Positions 17,703 to 26,254 are shown, numbered from the stretch's first letter. The stretch: 51,713 nucleotides of DNA from Colwellia sp. (GCA_026196955.1 JAPHTO010000130.1:1-51713), one strand, 5' to 3'. The notes: generated by a model not told the origin, from the letters alone. Program-made: numbers and translations.

Positions 17703-19118
17703 ATGGCCAACATATTAGATGAAATCGTAGCAAATAGACGAATCGAAATAGATGCACTTAAAAAAAGCAAACCACTAGCAAGTTTCGTTGATGGATTATC
17801 ACCAACAACCAAAGATATGTACGCGGCTTTAACCCGAACAGACGAAAAGCCAGAAGCAGGCTTTATTTTAGAATGTAAAAAAGCATCACCATCAAAAGGG
17901 TTAATTCGCCCTGATTTCGATGTTAAAGCTATTTGCCAAACCTACGATAAGTATGCTGCTGCTATTTCAGTTCTGACCGATGAAAAATATTTCCAAGGTG
18001 ACTTTGATTACTTAAAGCTAGTCACTGAGACAGTATCATGCCCCGTATTAAACAAAGATTTTTTCATTGATACTTATCAAGTACATTTAGCCCGTTATTA
18101 TGGAGCAGACGCTATTTTATTGATGCTCAGCGTTTTATCTGATGAAGAGTACCTTGAACTTGCTGAAGTTGCAGAGCACTATAATCTAGCGATTTTGACG
18201 GAAATATCAACCGCAGAAGAGCGAGATCGCGCCGTTAAATTAAACGCTAAAATGATCGGCATTAACAACCGTAATTTACGCGATTTAAGTACCGATATTG
18301 CCCGCACTTTTGATTTTGCCCCAACCTTGCCTGATGACAGGATCATCATTTCAGAGTCTGGTATCTATAATAATGCCCAAGTACGAGAATTAGCCCCTGC
18401 TGTTGATGGCTTCCTCGTTGGCAGCTCATTAATGGCCATGGATAATAATACTTATAACGATATTGATTTGGCTTGTCGTAAGCTTATTTTTGGCAATAAT
18501 AAAGTATGTGGTTTAACAGCCCCTGAATATGCTATTGCCGCTGCGGAATCTGGTGCTCGTTATGGTGGTTTAATTTTTGCTGAAAAATCACCGCGCTGCA
18601 TAACTAAAGAGCTAGCTTTAAACATAGTCACAGCTAAACCACAGCTAGAATATGTTGGTGTATTTGTTAACCACAAACGTACTGATATCATTGATTTAGT
18701 GAAAAGCTTACAACTTACTGCTGTGCAATTACATGGCAATGAAGACGAAGATTATATAACAGCACTAAAATTACAATTAACCGCTAACAAGTGTAAAAAC
18801 TGTGAAGTTTGGCAAGCTTCCCCTGTTACCAACGAGGTGCCCGAGCTAAGCGATAAGGTTGACCATCATGTACTTGACGGTAAATCACCCGGCTCAGGCC
18901 AAGCCTTTGACTGGCAAACGTTAGCCGTCAGTAAGCAAGATTTATCAAGCAGCCTTTTAGCTGGAGGGTTAAATAGTGACAATATCAATTTAGCCTTAAC
19001 ACAATTAACAAATTTAGATTTATTTGGTTTAGATCTCAACTCAGGTGTTGAGACCAGTCCAGGTATAAAATCTAGCGAAAAACTTAACCAAGTTTTTGCG
19101 CAAATAAGGAACTATTAG
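17703..19118 (+). CDS. trpCF: Bifunctional indole-3-glycerol-phosphate synthase / phosphoribosylanthranilate isomerase
   Basis: A 471-residue fusion catalysing two successive steps, as in E. coli TrpC. Residues about 1-255 are the indole-glycerol-phosphate synthase TIM barrel (LECKKASPSKGLIR, LNKDFFID, IGINNRNLRD, ISESGI). Residues about 256-471 are the isomerase (VCGLTAPEYA, GGLIFAEKSPR, VGVFVN, VQLHGNED, LAGGLNSDN, GLDLNSGVE). The ATG at 17703 is preferred; AAGGAG is 11 bases upstream. The GTG at 17691 is too close to that site. Confidence 0.96.
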   Translation: MANILDEIVANRRIEIDALKKSKPLASFVDGLSPTTKDMYAALTRTDEKPEAGFILECKKASPSKGLIRPDFDVKAICQTYDKYAAAISVLTDEKYFQGDFDYLKLVTETVSCPVLNKDFFIDTYQVHLARYYGADAILLMLSVLSDEEYLELAEVAEHYNLAILTEISTAEERDRAVKLNAKMIGINNRNLRDLSTDIARTFDFAPTLPDDRIIISESGIYNNAQVRELAPAVDGFLVGSSLMAMDNNTYNDIDLACRKLIFGNNKVCGLTAPEYAIAAAESGARYGGLIFAEKSPRCITKELALNIVTAKPQLEYVGVFVNHKRTDIIDLVKSLQLTAVQLHGNEDEDYITALKLQLTANKCKNCEVWQASPVTNEVPELSDKVDHHVLDGKSPGSGQAFDWQTLAVSKQDLSSSLLAGGLNSDNINLALTQLTNLDLFGLDLNSGVETSPGIKSSEKLNQVFAQIRNY

Positions 19119-19121
19119 ACA

Positions 19122-20360
19122 ATGAACAATACAATTAAAGAAACGTTACCTGCCTATTTCGGCGAATTTGGCGGTATGTTTGTCGGTGAACTACTCGTTC
19201 CTGCTTTAGAGCAGTTAGAGCAAGCCTTTATCGAGTCACAAACTGATGAAGCATTTTTAACTGAGTTTAATGACTTACTCACTAAGTATGCTGGTCGTCC
19301 AACACCACTTACCTGTTGTCGTAACATAGTTAAAAATCCGTTAGCAAAAATTTACTTAAAGCGTGAAGACTTATTGCACGGTGGCGCGCATAAAACCAAT
19401 CAAGTATTAGGCCAAGCATTACTTGCTAAGCGCATGGGTAAAACTGAGATCATTGCCGAAACAGGCGCTGGCCAACATGGTGTAGCTACAGCTATTGCCT
19501 GTTCGTTGCTGGGCCTTAAATGTAAAGTTTACATGGGCGCCGTTGATTGTCAGCGTCAGCAACCTAATGTATTTCGCATGAAGCTTATGGGGGCAGAAGT
19601 TATTCCTGTTACGGCTGGCTCAGGCACATTAAAAGATGCGGTTAATGAAGCCTTACGTGATTGGTCAGCCAATTATGAAAATGCCCATTACTTATTAGGC
19701 ACAGCCGCAGGCCCACATCCCTTCCCAACCATAGTGCGAGAGTTTCAAAAAATGATCGGCGAAGAAGCAAAAGCGCAGTTTTTAGTCGAAGAAGGTCGAC
19801 TGCCGGATTATGTGATTGCCGCTGTTGGCGGTGGCTCAAATGCAATTGGCATGTTCAATGATTTCATACCGCATGAGGAAGTAAAGCTTATTGGCGTAGA
19901 GGCCGGCGGTAAAGGCATAGATACCGACCAACATGGCGCCACTTTAGTGGCGGGTAGCAAAGGCATGTTACACGGTAATTACACCTACATAATGCAAGAT
20001 AAATACGGTCAAATTGAAGAATCTTACTCTATTTCTGCGGGCCTTGATTATCCCGCTGTCGGTCCACAGCATGCCTTCTTAAAAGAAACTGGGCGCGCTC
20101 AATATGTACCAATTAATGATGATGAAGCCTTAGATGCCTTTCAAACCTTAGCACAAAGTGAAGGCATAATTCCTGCGCTGGAATCCTCTCATGCCTTAGC
20201 TCAAGCGCTAAAAATGGCAGAAACTGTTACCACAGAAACCATCTACCTAGTTAACTTATCTGGTCGAGGCGATAAAGATCTGGCGCATGTACACGCGGTA
20301 TTACACCCAAATGAACAAAATAGTGAAGCAACAAACGTTAAGCACAGAGGAGAGGCATAA
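19122..20360 (+). CDS. trpB: Tryptophan synthase, beta subunit
   Basis: A 412-residue pyridoxal-phosphate enzyme condensing indole with serine. The cofactor lysine is Lys91 in [11 protein letters not shown]. Further motifs are [25 protein letters not shown] for phosphate binding and the C-terminal [10 protein letters not shown]. It forms the alpha2-beta2 complex with TrpA, whose ATG overlaps the trpB stop (TAATG). Confidence 0.98.
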   Translation: MNNTIKETLPAYFGEFGGMFVGELLVPALEQLEQAFIESQTDEAFLTEFNDLLTKYAGRPTPLTCCRNIVKNPLAKIYLKREDLLHGGAHKTNQVLGQALLAKRMGKTEIIAETGAGQHGVATAIACSLLGLKCKVYMGAVDCQRQQPNVFRMKLMGAEVIPVTAGSGTLKDAVNEALRDWSANYENAHYLLGTAAGPHPFPTIVREFQKMIGEEAKAQFLVEEGRLPDYVIAAVGGGSNAIGMFNDFIPHEEVKLIGVEAGGKGIDTDQHGATLVAGSKGMLHGNYTYIMQDKYGQIEESYSISAGLDYPAVGPQHAFLKETGRAQYVPINDDEALDAFQTLAQSEGIIPALESSHALAQALKMAETVTTETIYLVNLSGRGDKDLAHVHAVLHPNEQNSEATNVKHRGEA

Positions 20361-21208
20361 TGGCACAAGCAACTAGCGCACAACAAGCAGGTTATCGTTA
20401 CCAGCAAGCTTTTGCCGAATTGGCGTCAAAAGATGAAAAAGCTTTCATCCCCTTTGTGACTATTGGCGACCCTAATGCTGAACAATCACTTAAAGTGATT
20501 AAAGCGTTAATTGATGCTGGCGCCGATGCACTTGAACTAGGCATTCCTTTTTCAGATCCAAGTGCCGACGGTGTTACTATCCAAATGGCTGGCTTAAGAG
20601 CATTAAACTCAGGCATGAATACAGATATTTGCATCGATATATTAGCTAAAGTTCGTGAATATGCACCTAACATTCCTATTGGCTTATTACTCTATGGCAA
20701 CTTAGTTTTTGCTCGTGGTATAGATAACTTCTACCATGATATGGCACAAGCTGGAGTTGATTCAGTATTAATCGCTGATATACCTATCCGTGAAAGCTTA
20801 CCTTTTAGAGAAGCGGCGTTAAAACACGGTATTGCGCCAATCTTTATTGCGCCACCAAATGCAAGCGATGAGACTTTACGTGAAGTATCATCATACAGCC
20901 GAGGCTATACCTATGTACTTAGCCGCGCAGGTGTCACTGGCGTAGATGTTATTGAAGATAAATCACCACAAAGCTCACCGGCTAAAGCATTGATCACTAC
21001 ATTAAATAACTACCATGCGGCGCCACCTGTATTAGGTTTTGGTATTTCAGCACCACAACAAGTCAAAGATGCGCTAGCGGCAGGTGCTAGCGGCGCAATA
21101 AGTGGCTCAGCGGTAGTGAAAATTATTGAAGATAATTTAAGCAACGATGAAAAAATGCTCTCTGAATTAACCGCTTTTGTAATCAAGATGAAAGCAGCAA
21201 CAAAATAA
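20360..21208 (+). CDS. trpA: Tryptophan synthase, alpha subunit
   Basis: A 282-residue TIM-barrel enzyme releasing indole from indole-glycerol phosphate and channelling it to TrpB. The catalytic acids are Glu59 and Asp70 in [14 protein letters not shown], equivalent to Glu49 and Asp60 of E. coli, with a N-terminal extension of about ten residues. GFGIS and GAISGSAVV form the phosphate site. GAGGAGAG precedes the ATG within the end of trpB. Last gene of the operon, followed by a strong terminator. Confidence 0.98.
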   Translation: MAQATSAQQAGYRYQQAFAELASKDEKAFIPFVTIGDPNAEQSLKVIKALIDAGADALELGIPFSDPSADGVTIQMAGLRALNSGMNTDICIDILAKVREYAPNIPIGLLLYGNLVFARGIDNFYHDMAQAGVDSVLIADIPIRESLPFREAALKHGIAPIFIAPPNASDETLREVSSYSRGYTYVLSRAGVTGVDVIEDKSPQSSPAKALITTLNNYHAAPPVLGFGISAPQQVKDALAAGASGAISGSAVVKIIEDNLSNDEKMLSELTAFVIKMKAATK

Positions 21209-21257
21209 AACCCATTTAATTAATTAAATGAAATTGATAAAGGTTTTATCTTTCAAT

Positions 21258-21294
21258 AAATAGCTAACAACAAACCATGTTGTTAGCTATTTTT
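21258..21294 (+). terminator. Terminator of the trp operon
   Basis: A perfect 15-bp stem (AAATAGCTAACAACA / TGTTGTTAGCTATTT) with loop AACCA followed by T residues. It may also serve the minus-strand gene on the other side, which ends 13 bp away. Confidence 0.9.
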
Positions 21295-21306
21295 ATCAAT
21301 AAAGCT

Positions 21307-21663
21307 TTAGAGCCTTATCATTTTTATTGACAGTATGACCACCGACAGTGTCAATAACACAAAAACTAGTGCTAACAAATTTTCAAACCATTGGTTAAGT
21401 TTATTTTTTATTCGTTGCAAAAAGGTAAGCTTGGTATGTTCATTACTTTGTGGTTGTACAAAAACGCTTATCATCAAATTCAACAAAGCGACCCAAACTA
21501 AGGCAAGCAGGTTAAGCATTGTTGTTGAGTCGCTTAGCTGACTTGTCGACGGTAAATAAAGCAGTCTATACCCCATATTTCCTACGAGTAAGACAGCAAT
21601 AACATAAAGAAACTTGCGGTAAGGTTGCAATCGCGGCGCTAGCTTGGCTATACATGCAATCAC
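21307..21663 (-). CDS. Hypothetical small membrane protein
   Basis: A 118-residue protein that I do not recognise. Three hydrophobic helices are visible: FLYVIAVLLVGNMGYRLLYL (near 18-37), MLNLLALVWVALLNLMISVFV (near 49-69) and NLLALVFVLLTLSVVILSIKM (near 95-115), with a basic loop between the second and third. The start is a GTG with no good ribosome site, so the beginning is uncertain. It lies 22 bp after the STAS-like gene on the same strand and may be cotranscribed. Confidence 0.65.
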   Translation of the reverse strand: MIACIAKLAPRLQPYRKFLYVIAVLLVGNMGYRLLYLPSTSQLSDSTTMLNLLALVWVALLNLMISVFVQPQSNEHTKLTFLQRIKNKLNQWFENLLALVFVLLTLSVVILSIKMIRL

Positions 21664-21685
21664 TTAAAGATACTGCCAAATAGTT

Positions 21686-22066
21686 TTATTCATTAAGCCA
21701 GTCAACTGCTTGTTGGTGCTCTTCAAAAAACTCTACTTCACCTGAAATAAACCATGAGCCAATATTAGCGATTATTGCCTGCCAATTTTTATTGCCGTAA
21801 ATAGCAATCTTTTCAAATTCGCTGCCATGCTTTAAGCCTAGCTTAAAATCATCCCACGCAGCTCGTAACTCCCAACCTTGCATTTCAGTCACATCAAAAA
21901 GAGCTTTGATTTTTGCTGTAGGTACTTCCTTCATTGCCGCATCAATCATAGGGGTGATCACTTGATAATCTTCGTGGGTTAACTTGCCAATAGCTTTTAA
22001 TGATAAAAAGAAGTTACTTCCTACTCGTTCAATGCCAATAGATAGTCCATGTCTCACTGTACTCAT
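21686..22066 (-). CDS. SpoIIAA/STAS-like protein (PF11964 type)
   Basis: A 126-residue soluble protein of the STAS/SEC14-like group found widely in proteobacteria. It opens with GLSIGIERVGSNFFLSLKAIGKLTHEDYQVITPMID and continues with KALFDVTEMQGWELRAAWDDFKLGLKH and FEKIAIYGNKNWQAIIANIGSWFISGEVEFFEEHQQAVDWL, which is the standard pattern of the family. Function is unknown; members are often linked to stress or membranes. GAGGAG is six bases before the ATG. Confidence 0.85.
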   Translation of the reverse strand: MSTVRHGLSIGIERVGSNFFLSLKAIGKLTHEDYQVITPMIDAAMKEVPTAKIKALFDVTEMQGWELRAAWDDFKLGLKHGSEFEKIAIYGNKNWQAIIANIGSWFISGEVEFFEEHQQAVDWLNE

Positions 22067-22149
22067 GCTGTACTCCTCACTTAACTAGACTTGGTTTATT
22101 TAAAGTGAAAGCCCTTTATTAGTCAATAGATAAGCTAAAAATTAGACAT

Positions 22150-22180
22150 AAAAAAATGCAGCTCTAAGAGCTGCATTTTT
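22150..22180 (-). terminator. Terminator of the CsrB-type RNA
   Basis: A perfect 13-bp inverted repeat (AAAAATGCAGCTC / GAGCTGCATTTTT) with a three-base loop, giving a U run on the minus strand. It is the 3' end of the RNA gene and is too far from any protein gene upstream to belong to one. Confidence 0.92.
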
Positions 22181-22490
22181 ATAACTAGCTTTGTGCATCC
22201 TGCACTATATTCAGTGTTCTCATTTCATCCATTAAAAACTGTCCTTAGCTATTTCTTTAAAAAGAAATCCCCATGAGTAAATCCGTACTCTTCGTCCTTA
22301 ATATCATCCTTAACACCTTCATCCATAAAGAAAAATAATCCTAAAATTGCCTCCTAGACATTATCTTCCTGATCTCAACCATCCATAATTGAGTCACATC
22401 CTTGTTTTTATCATCCTATAGTGAGTCCCTCACTTAAACTTATTCCCTAAGTCTCCTTCAAAGAGCTTCATGCTCTGTGCCTTCCTGACA
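22150..22490 (-). ncRNA. csrB: CsrB-type CsrA-sequestering small RNA
   Basis: No protein gene covers this stretch. Read on the minus strand it contains 18 GGA motifs in about 290 nt, mostly 10-18 nt apart, many as AGGA or GGAU. Several GGA sit in loops of perfect hairpins: GTGAG-GGA-CTCAC (22421-22433), ACTTA-GGGAA-TAAGT (22438-22452) and GTGC-AGGAT-GCAC (22193-22205). The RNA ends in a 13-bp terminator with a U run. A TAATAT -10 with a weak -35 places the start near 22490, giving about 340 nt, close to E. coli CsrB (369 nt). Known CsrB RNAs titrate the translational repressor CsrA. The syd-queF-ppnN-xni genes downstream match the csrB neighbourhood in E. coli. The exact 5' end is inferred. 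Confidence 0.9.
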
Positions 22491-22496
22491 TGATTA

Positions 22497-22525
22497 ATAT
22501 TACACCTAAAAACATAATTTCGAAG
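22497..22525 (-). promoter_or_regulatory. Inferred promoter of the CsrB-type RNA
   Basis: On the minus strand a TAATAT -10 (22497-22502) is preceded by only a weak -35 (TTCGAA at 16 bp or CTTCGA at 17 bp). A poor -35 fits a promoter needing an activator such as UvrY/GacA. Confidence 0.5.
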
Positions 22526-22656
22526 CTTGTTAAAATTTATTTTCAACTGAAACAAATTTGCAACAATTGAATTTCAAACTTACCCTATAAAAAACAATGA
22601 GTTAAATTGAGATAGTGTTAAATACAGTCTTTTATTAACAATATCTCCTACGTGCT

Positions 22657-22674
22657 TGTGAGACATGTCTTACA
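22657..22674. promoter_or_regulatory. UvrY/GacA response-regulator box upstream of csrB
   Basis: TGTGAG-ACATGT-CTTACA is an 18-bp near-perfect palindrome matching the GacA upstream activating sequence TGTAAG-N6-CTTACA at all but one position. Its centre is about 175 bp upstream of the inferred RNA start, similar to the distance reported for rsmY/rsmZ promoters in Pseudomonas. Confidence 0.88.
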
Positions 22675-22724
22675 AAATATTAGGTCAAAAGGCTATTAGG
22701 ATGATTTGCTCGGATAACGCACTA

Positions 22725-22886
22725 TTAGTCTTTTGTTATAAGCCAAATAGCATGTAAGATTCCGGGGATATAAAAAAATAGACATAAGATGATATTGATA
22801 ATTAAATCTTTTCCTACGCCACTTTTTAAAAACACGGCTACTGGGGGTAATAGTAGCGCGATAATTATATGTACAAGTTTATTCAT
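22725..22886 (-). CDS. yqaE: YqaE/Pmp3-family small membrane protein
   Basis: A 53-residue two-helix inner-membrane protein with the Pmp3 pattern: LLPPVAVFLKSGVGKDLIINIILCLFFYIPGILHAIWLI. The family is linked to membrane potential and stress tolerance. I start at the ATG at 22886, which has TGGAGA seven bases upstream; the in-frame extension before it is not conserved in the family. Confidence 0.92.
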   Translation of the reverse strand: MNKLVHIIIALLLPPVAVFLKSGVGKDLIINIILCLFFYIPGILHAIWLITKD

Positions 22887-22943
22887 AATCATTCTCCAGT
22901 TTTTCATTTTATAGTTATACAAAGGATGAGATAAATATTGAGT

Positions 22944-23585
22944 TTATTTATTACGATAACACACCATCAAAGCACCAGATACTTGACCCACGGTGACATC
23001 TTTAACAAATTGGTAATTGGCTTCTTCAAAGAAGCGTCTAAACTTTCCTGAGGTAGCATAAACAGCAACACCTTGACTATTTTCATGCTCTTCAAGCACA
23101 GTATTCACAGCTGCCATGAGATACTGACCAAAACCATGTTGCTGGTGTAAAGGGTGAATAGCAATAAAGGAAAGCATATGAAATTTTTCTAGGGGTACTG
23201 CGGCAATGACTTTCTGTTCTTTTTCTATCATTTGTTTAGTACTAAAATACCCTGCGCTGAGCAACATTTTAAGGCGCCAATGCCAAAATCGCTCACTGGC
23301 GACACTATCATCAGGACTATTTAAACAGGCGACGCCTACCATAGAATCACCCAAGTACAAGCCGACCATAGGTTGCTTTGCCTGCCAAAATGAGGTTAAT
23401 TCTTCTCGAATTGAAGCTCTGAGTCGTTGCTCATAACCTTCTTTTTTACTATTAAAAATATCAAGAAAAACAGGATCATCATGATAAGCCTGAAACAACA
23501 AAGATGCCGCAAGTTTTAACTCTTCAGCACTAAGATAAGTAGCTCTAATATCAAGGTCACTTTCTGTTGCAACAGCATCAGACAT
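22944..23585 (-). CDS. GNAT-family N-acetyltransferase
   Basis: A 213-residue predicted acetyl-CoA-dependent acyltransferase. The acetyl-CoA-binding motif A is visible as LSFIAIHPLHQQHGFGQYLMAAVNTVLEE, followed by GVAVYATSGKFRRFFEEANYQFV. The substrate is unknown. The ATG at 23585 is chosen because GGAGA lies five bases upstream. Confidence 0.88.
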   Translation of the reverse strand: MSDAVATESDLDIRATYLSAEELKLAASLLFQAYHDDPVFLDIFNSKKEGYEQRLRASIREELTSFWQAKQPMVGLYLGDSMVGVACLNSPDDSVASERFWHWRLKMLLSAGYFSTKQMIEKEQKVIAAVPLEKFHMLSFIAIHPLHQQHGFGQYLMAAVNTVLEEHENSQGVAVYATSGKFRRFFEEANYQFVKDVTVGQVSGALMVCYRNK

Positions 23586-23721
23586 ACAGTTCTCCAAATT
23601 GGTCTTATACCTAAACATAAATGAAGGTAATTTAAACGAACCTTTACCTTAACAGTTTTTTAAAAACGAGGTCAAACAGAAAGGGTTCGTAGCAAGTTTT
23701 AAGGTTTTCAATATACTAAAG

Positions 23722-23757
23722 AAAAAAAAAGCTGACATAACGCTATGTCATGTCAGC
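23722..23757 (-). terminator. Terminator of the DUF3192 lipoprotein gene
   Basis: Stem GCTGACAT / ATGTCAGC with an alternative inner pairing TGACATA / TATGTCA, followed on the minus strand by nine T residues. It ends the gene that stops at 23834. Confidence 0.88.
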
Positions 23758-23833
23758 CTTTATACGGTTCAAGTACAATATTTATACTTTCACTATCGCT
23801 TGATAAATATGAGCCAGCTATTAAGCGAGGTGG

Positions 23834-24217
23834 CTAATTAGCGGTTATTTTTTTATAGTCTCCGCCATTACCTGTTTGAACTAATTCACCATTAACAAAC
23901 TCTAAAAAAGTACATTCGTCCTTAGTGGTTAAGCCGTCTTTATGTTTGCGTTGTGTACGATAATACAAAACGCGTACTGTTTTATCATCAACAGTATAGG
24001 CTTCAGAAAAGTCTGAAACACCAAGTTTTTCTTGTATATCTGCAAAGCTAGAGCTCAATTGCACACTTTCAAGTTTTTTACGGTTTTTATAACTTCTATC
24101 TTCATGACTTGAGCCAAAACTGTGCTCAACGCCATCATCATTTACTGAAATAACACAGCCAGATAAGGTTAGTGTTAAAGGGGCAGCTACAAGTAAAGCA
24201 AGTAGTGATTTTTTCAT
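23834..24217 (-). CDS. DUF3192 lipoprotein
   Basis: A 127-residue exported lipoprotein. The N-terminus is a type II signal peptide (MKKSLLALLVAAPLTLTLSGC) with the acylated Cys in the LSGC lipobox. The mature part carries the DUF3192 pattern SFADIQEKLGVSDFSEAYTVDDKTVRVLYYRTQRKHKDGLTTKDECTFLEFVNGELVQTGNG. The region resembles small SmpA/OmlA-type folds, but no function is established. The ATG at 24217 has GGAG six bases upstream; the ATG before it overlaps that site. A paralogue lies at 33662. Confidence 0.88.
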   Translation of the reverse strand: MKKSLLALLVAAPLTLTLSGCVISVNDDGVEHSFGSSHEDRSYKNRKKLESVQLSSSFADIQEKLGVSDFSEAYTVDDKTVRVLYYRTQRKHKDGLTTKDECTFLEFVNGELVQTGNGGDYKKITAN

Positions 24218-24409
24218 TTTCAACTCCATATGGGTACTTTATAATTTGCAAAAATATATCAGTAAAAGAAAAGCAAAAATTAAACCAATATATAAAAATC
24301 ATTTAACATATTGAATTCTATATAAATATTAAAAGATGATTATTTTAGCAGAAGACATTGATAGCAATATCCACTAAAATATAGTTAGTTTTACAAGGAG
24401 TTAATCAAA

Positions 24410-24739
24410 ATGACAATTAACGATGAAATATTAACCATAGCTAATCAAATTGCGAACAGTGGCAATAAACCCACGGTTGCTTTGATCAAAGCAAGATTAA
24501 AGAAAAGTGTCCCTTTACCGATACTTATATCAACATTAAAAGGCTGGCAGCATGAGCCATCTTTTATCGCTTTGCCGCAAACAAATGAAGAACTAGCTAA
24601 TGAATCAAATACTGATGTTTCAGAAGCAGGTTCATTAAGAGAGCTGCTTAATGAAGAGTTAGGCCAAATGAAGCAAGAAATTGCTGAATTGAAAAAGCTA
24701 ATACATGAACTGGTAGCACAACAAAAGAAACCTTCTTAA
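24410..24739 (+). CDS. Small KfrA-N-like DNA-binding protein
   Basis: A 109-residue protein. Residues 5-50 (ILTIANQIANSGNKPTVALIKARLKKSVPLPILISTLKGW) resemble the N-terminal helix-turn-helix of KfrA-type proteins, where the PTVALIKARL segment is typical. Residues about 73-105 form a coiled coil (LRELLNEELGQMKQEIAELKKLIHELVAQ). A short DNA-binding coiled-coil dimer is likely, but targets are unknown. AAGGAG lies nine bases before the ATG. It converges on syd with two bases between the stops. Confidence 0.75.
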   Translation: MTINDEILTIANQIANSGNKPTVALIKARLKKSVPLPILISTLKGWQHEPSFIALPQTNEELANESNTDVSEAGSLRELLNEELGQMKQEIAELKKLIHELVAQQKKPS

Positions 24740-24741
24740 TA

Positions 24742-25323
24742 TCATTTTACAACAGGGGTTAGTTGCGCGATAAATTCAGCAATGGAATCGCTAATCTTTT
24801 TATGTGGCTTGCACCCAACTTGTTCTACCCATACCTCACCACTATTATTTGCAATAGAAATAATAGTGTCTTCTTCATCTGTTACGGCAAAGAAAATAGT
24901 TTCTTCTTGCTTTAACCTTTGCTTCATTAAAATATGACCGATGATATTTTCCTGCAAACGTTGAAAATCGTCACTGTTCCAAGCAAAAAGTAGTGTTAAT
25001 TCTCCTTCATGACATTTAGCCTCAAGGCTCTCACTATAAAGTGTTGTGAAGTAGGTTTTAATATCCTCATGCAAGGTTAAATTTAGTGCTGACTCGACAT
25101 TATCAAAACTTAATTGCTGATCATCAATAATGCTTGGCTGCCAAAAAACATTGCCTTTGTCCGCAGTGCCTGCTTGCTCACATGGAGAAGGCCATTGCTC
25201 ATCTTGCTCTATTTGAGGCAAGTTACCATGACTGTCTTTATAACTAGTAATAAACTGCTCTGCAAAATGTTGCAGCGTTTTCGATAAATGATTTTTAACG
25301 CTAAGAGAATTTGATGATGTCAT
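24742..25323 (-). CDS. syd: SecY-interacting protein Syd
   Basis: A 193-residue cytosolic protein matching Syd: LQHFAEQFITSYKDSHGNLPQIEQDEQWPSPC at the start, FWQPSIIDDQQLSFDNVESALNLTLHEDIKTYFTTLYS, then LTLLFAWNSDDFQRLQENIIGHILMKQRLKQEETIFFAVTD. Syd binds SecY at the inner membrane and is thought to monitor translocon integrity. It is divergent from queF, and in E. coli syd and queF are also adjacent and lie beside csrB. Confidence 0.95.
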   Translation of the reverse strand: MTSSNSLSVKNHLSKTLQHFAEQFITSYKDSHGNLPQIEQDEQWPSPCEQAGTADKGNVFWQPSIIDDQQLSFDNVESALNLTLHEDIKTYFTTLYSESLEAKCHEGELTLLFAWNSDDFQRLQENIIGHILMKQRLKQEETIFFAVTDEEDTIISIANNSGEVWVEQVGCKPHKKISDSIAEFIAQLTPVVK

Positions 25324-25387
25324 CTAACACTAAGATCCTTTAAAATAGCCAAAAAAGTATTTCCTCTTACATGGCAAAAGAAAAATT

Positions 25388-26251
25388 ATGGCAACTTACC
25401 AAAACGCAAAAGCACTGAATAAACTCACGCTTGGTAAAACCACCGAATATTGCAGTGAATATAACCCAGATTTACTTCAAGGGGTACCAAGAAGCTTAAA
25501 TAGAGATGATTTAGCACTGATGAGTGATAACTTACCCTTTATTGGAGAAGATGTTTGGTATGGTTACGAGTTATCATGGTTAAATACTCAAGGTAAGCCT
25601 GTTGTCGCAGTGGCAGAGTTTCGCTTCGCCTGTACCAGCCCAAATATCGTAGAATCAAAGTCGTTTAAACTTTATTTAAATAGCTTTAACCAGAGTCAAT
25701 TTATAAATGCTGAGGCGGTAGAGAAACTGCTAACAAAAGATTTATCAGCTATCGCAGGCGTAACAGCAAAGGTTAGGTTATTCGATGTTGAGCAGTGCGA
25801 TGCCTTAGCAATTAAACGACCAACGCAAGATACTCTTTGTATCGATCATCAAGATATCACTATTGAAAACTATCAGTTCTCTGCTGAGTTATTAGCAGAT
25901 GCGCAACAACCAAATAATCAGGATGAGATAGTAAACGAGAAGTTAGTCAGTCACTTATTAAAGTCAAATTGCTTGATCACCAACCAACCTGATTGGGCGA
26001 GTGTTTATATTGACTATAAAGGTAAACCGATAAACCATGCCCTACTTTTAAAATATCTGATTTCATTTCGTCAACACAATGAGTTTCACGAGCAATGTGT
26101 TGAAAGAATTTTTTGCGATCTTAACAAGTATTGCCAGTTAGATGAGCTTACTATTTTTGCTCGCTATACGCGCCGTGGTGGTTTAGATATAAACCCGTTT
26201 AGGAGCACTCATCTAAGTAGTGCTCCCTACGGAAGAACGTTGAGACAGTAA
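25388..26251 (+). CDS. queF: NADPH-dependent 7-cyano-7-deazaguanine reductase
   Basis: A 287-residue type II (two-domain) QueF, which reduces preQ0 to preQ1 for queuosine tRNA modification. The catalytic Cys195 is in LKSNCLITNQPDW with Asp202, matching Cys190 and Asp197 of E. coli. The N-terminal half has the NADPH motif VESKSFKLYLNSFNQ. The end reads RYTRRGGLDINPFRS, as in homologues. The last 17 codons contain a perfect 8-bp palindrome (separate entry). The ribosome site is weak. Confidence 0.97.
   Translation: MATYQNAKALNKLTLGKTTEYCSEYNPDLLQGVPRSLNRDDLALMSDNLPFIGEDVWYGYELSWLNTQGKPVVAVAEFRFACTSPNIVESKSFKLYLNSFNQSQFINAEAVEKLLTKDLSAIAGVTAKVRLFDVEQCDALAIKRPTQDTLCIDHQDITIENYQFSAELLADAQQPNNQDEIVNEKLVSHLLKSNCLITNQPDWASVYIDYKGKPINHALLLKYLISFRQHNEFHEQCVERIFCDLNKYCQLDELTIFARYTRRGGLDINPFRSTHLSSAPYGRTLRQ
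26202..26226. repeat. Palindrome in the 3' end of queF
   Basis: GGAGCACT, 9-nt spacer, AGTGCTCC: a perfect 8-bp inverted repeat flanked by TA and CTAC, resembling a REP-type hairpin. It lies in the least conserved part of the QueF C-terminus and has no T run, so it is unlikely to be a terminator. Confidence 0.55.
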
Positions 26252-26254
26252 AAA

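Noticed and set aside
21213-21230. An 18-bp perfect palindrome CATTTAATTAATTAAATG right after trpA.
   Set aside because: It is entirely AT-rich apart from its ends, and such palindromes arise easily in DNA of this composition. The real terminator lies just beyond.
22067-22149. Possible further small RNA or gene between the CsrB-type terminator and the STAS-like gene.
   Set aside because: The stretch is only the promoter and ribosome site of the STAS-like gene; no open frame, hairpin or GGA cluster.
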